Source of the DNA: Ktedonobacteria bacterium
Lineage (GTDB): Bacteria > Chloroflexota > Ktedonobacteria > Ktedonobacterales > JACDGC01
Reading direction: 5' to 3'
Length of the DNA: 64,000 bases
NCBI GenBank assembly: GCA_027459785.1
Contig: DAIDGU010000016.1
Span: forward strand, 100,498 to 164,497
Notes under the pieces: model-generated
The model's input: only the letters and a program-made list of their open reading frames with translations
The model's database searches: none
Told to the model about the DNA's origin: nothing
Made by a program: the position numbers and the translations under genes
Shown: one piece after another, positions 63,465 to 64,000 of the stretch
Layout of the letters: the number at the start of each line of letters is the position of its first letter
How positions within the stretch are numbered: the stretch's first letter is position 1

Positions 63465-64000
63465 TTGACATCCTCCCCCGCTTAGAAAGCGGGGGATTCC
63501 GGGGATCACTCCCTGGATCTTCCTGCTTCACTGGGAGTCGCCTGAGCGGGCGTGGCCCGTCCAGGTCTTACACTCTCTCCACAGGCAAGCACGGCTAGCC
63601 CAGCCGCTAAAATATTCAGCGCCGCGTTGACATCGCGGTCATGCACGCTGTGGCACGTGGGACACGTCCACTCCCGCACATCAAGAGCAAGGGAGTCCAA
63701 GATATGCCCGCACACATGGCACCGCTTGGAACTAGGGTAGAACCGATCAATCGCAACGACGGTCCGCCCATACCAGGCGGCCTTGTATGCCAGTTGCCGG
63801 ATCAGTTCCCCCCAGCCCACATCGGCAATCGCCTTGGCGAGACTGTGGTTACGGAGCAGATTCTTCACGGCCAACGACTCGACACAGATCACTTGGTTCT
63901 CGTTGATCAGTCGCGTCGTCAGTTTATGCAGGAAGTCGTTCCGCCGATCCGCAATGGTCGCATGGATACGTGCGACCTTGCGCTTCTGCTTGGTCCGGTT
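63465..64000 (-). mobile_element. IS200/IS605-family element, right part only
   Basis: The right end TCAA (TTGA at 63465-63468 on the plus strand) follows AGGATG, and a hairpin CCCCCGCTTTCTAAGCGGGGG stands at 63475-63495. The body is tnpB, which runs out of the window. It is a different copy from the one at 48138-49955. Confidence 0.8.
63506..64000 (-). CDS. tnpB: TnpB, C-terminal part, 5' end outside window
   Basis: 164 residues of an RNA-guided transposon nuclease. The RuvC-II glutamate is present (QVICVESLAVKNLL), as are the zinc finger CHVC..CPTC and the last RuvC Asp in HDRDVNAALNIL. The tail ends GESVRPGRATPAQ..SEAGRSRE, the common TnpB ending above the guide RNA. Open to the window edge, beginning NRTKQKRKVARIH; the start codon and any tnpA lie beyond. 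It keeps the usual RuvC-II, unlike the TnpB at 48636. Confidence 0.92.
   Translation of the reverse strand, partial: NRTKQKRKVARIHATIADRRNDFLHKLTTRLINENQVICVESLAVKNLLRNHSLAKAIADVGWGELIRQLAYKAAWYGRTVVAIDRFYPSSKRCHVCGHILDSLALDVREWTCPTCHSVHDRDVNAALNILAAGLAVLACGESVRPGRATPAQATPSEAGRSRE

Noticed and set aside
1..64000. tRNA and rRNA genes
   Set aside because: I looked through the gaps between genes and saw no cloverleaf with a GTTCRANYC-type T arm and no rRNA core sequences; a covariance search would be needed to be certain.

Overview
The window is about 64 kb of high-GC bacterial chromosome. Three families of F420-linked enzymes, a Gram-positive-style T-box ahead of valS, Uma2 nuclease, GAF-type histidine kinases, IS200/IS605 and IS607 elements, and many short palindromic intergenic repeats point to Chloroflexota. 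This is an inference from gene content; there is no rRNA or other marker here to fix the lineage. I found no rRNA, tRNA or CRISPR array.

Layout. 1-5.2 kb: tail of a small gene and a giant two-half P-type ATPase whose first half looks catalytically dead. 5.2-5.8 kb: a large inverted-repeat cluster. 5.8-12.2 kb: housekeeping genes (queC, an F420-type oxidoreductase, Uma2, ppa, purE, a 3-hydroxyacyl-CoA dehydrogenase). 12.4-14.4 kb: an IS607-type element with a broken recombinase but an intact tnpB. 14.5-24.8 kb: a membrane glycosyltransferase-like protein, a ROK protein, a kinase-like membrane protein next to aroA, and a tightly coupled minus-strand set (sugar nucleotidyltransferase, acpS, amidohydrolase), then a response-regulator/kinase hybrid. 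25.1-28.9 kb: a two-GAF histidine kinase, small proteins and a secreted cupredoxin-like protein.

28.9-32.4 kb is the most foreign part: one AT-rich gene of 1139 codons that joins a HEPN-like N-terminus, a RecB/Dna2-like nuclease and an SF1 helicase. It has its own promoter and no relatives beside it. This is my best candidate for an undescribed defence-type system. 32.7-36 kb: an MFS exporter divergent from a MerR regulator, and a purine nucleoside phosphorylase. 36.7-43.1 kb: a five-gene peptide ABC importer operon (minus strand) whose dppD-like ATPase carries an in-frame repeat insertion. 43.4-48.0 kb: a RelE-like/UvrD helicase fusion, divergent from a lipid-kinase/membrane/papain-like fusion.

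48.1-50.3 kb: an IS200/IS605 element whose ends I can place to the base. It sits in a small antitoxin-like gene that is followed by a cut-off PIN toxin gene. 50.3-56 kb: a muropeptide/amino-sugar recycling cluster (nagZ, an N-acetylhexosamine kinase, murQ, a GntR regulator, and divergent nagA). 56.3-60.1 kb: VOC protein, methyltransferase, DoxX-like protein, a second F420-type oxidoreductase and a Ddn-like F420 protein. 60.2-63.4 kb: valS under a T-box whose linker has taken up copies of the local palindrome. The window ends inside a third tnpB.

A recurring theme is a 20-22 bp palindrome of the form GGCGGACA-TTC-CTGTCCGCC, found alone, in tandem, and inside 80-200 bp elements with 21-bp terminal inverted repeats.
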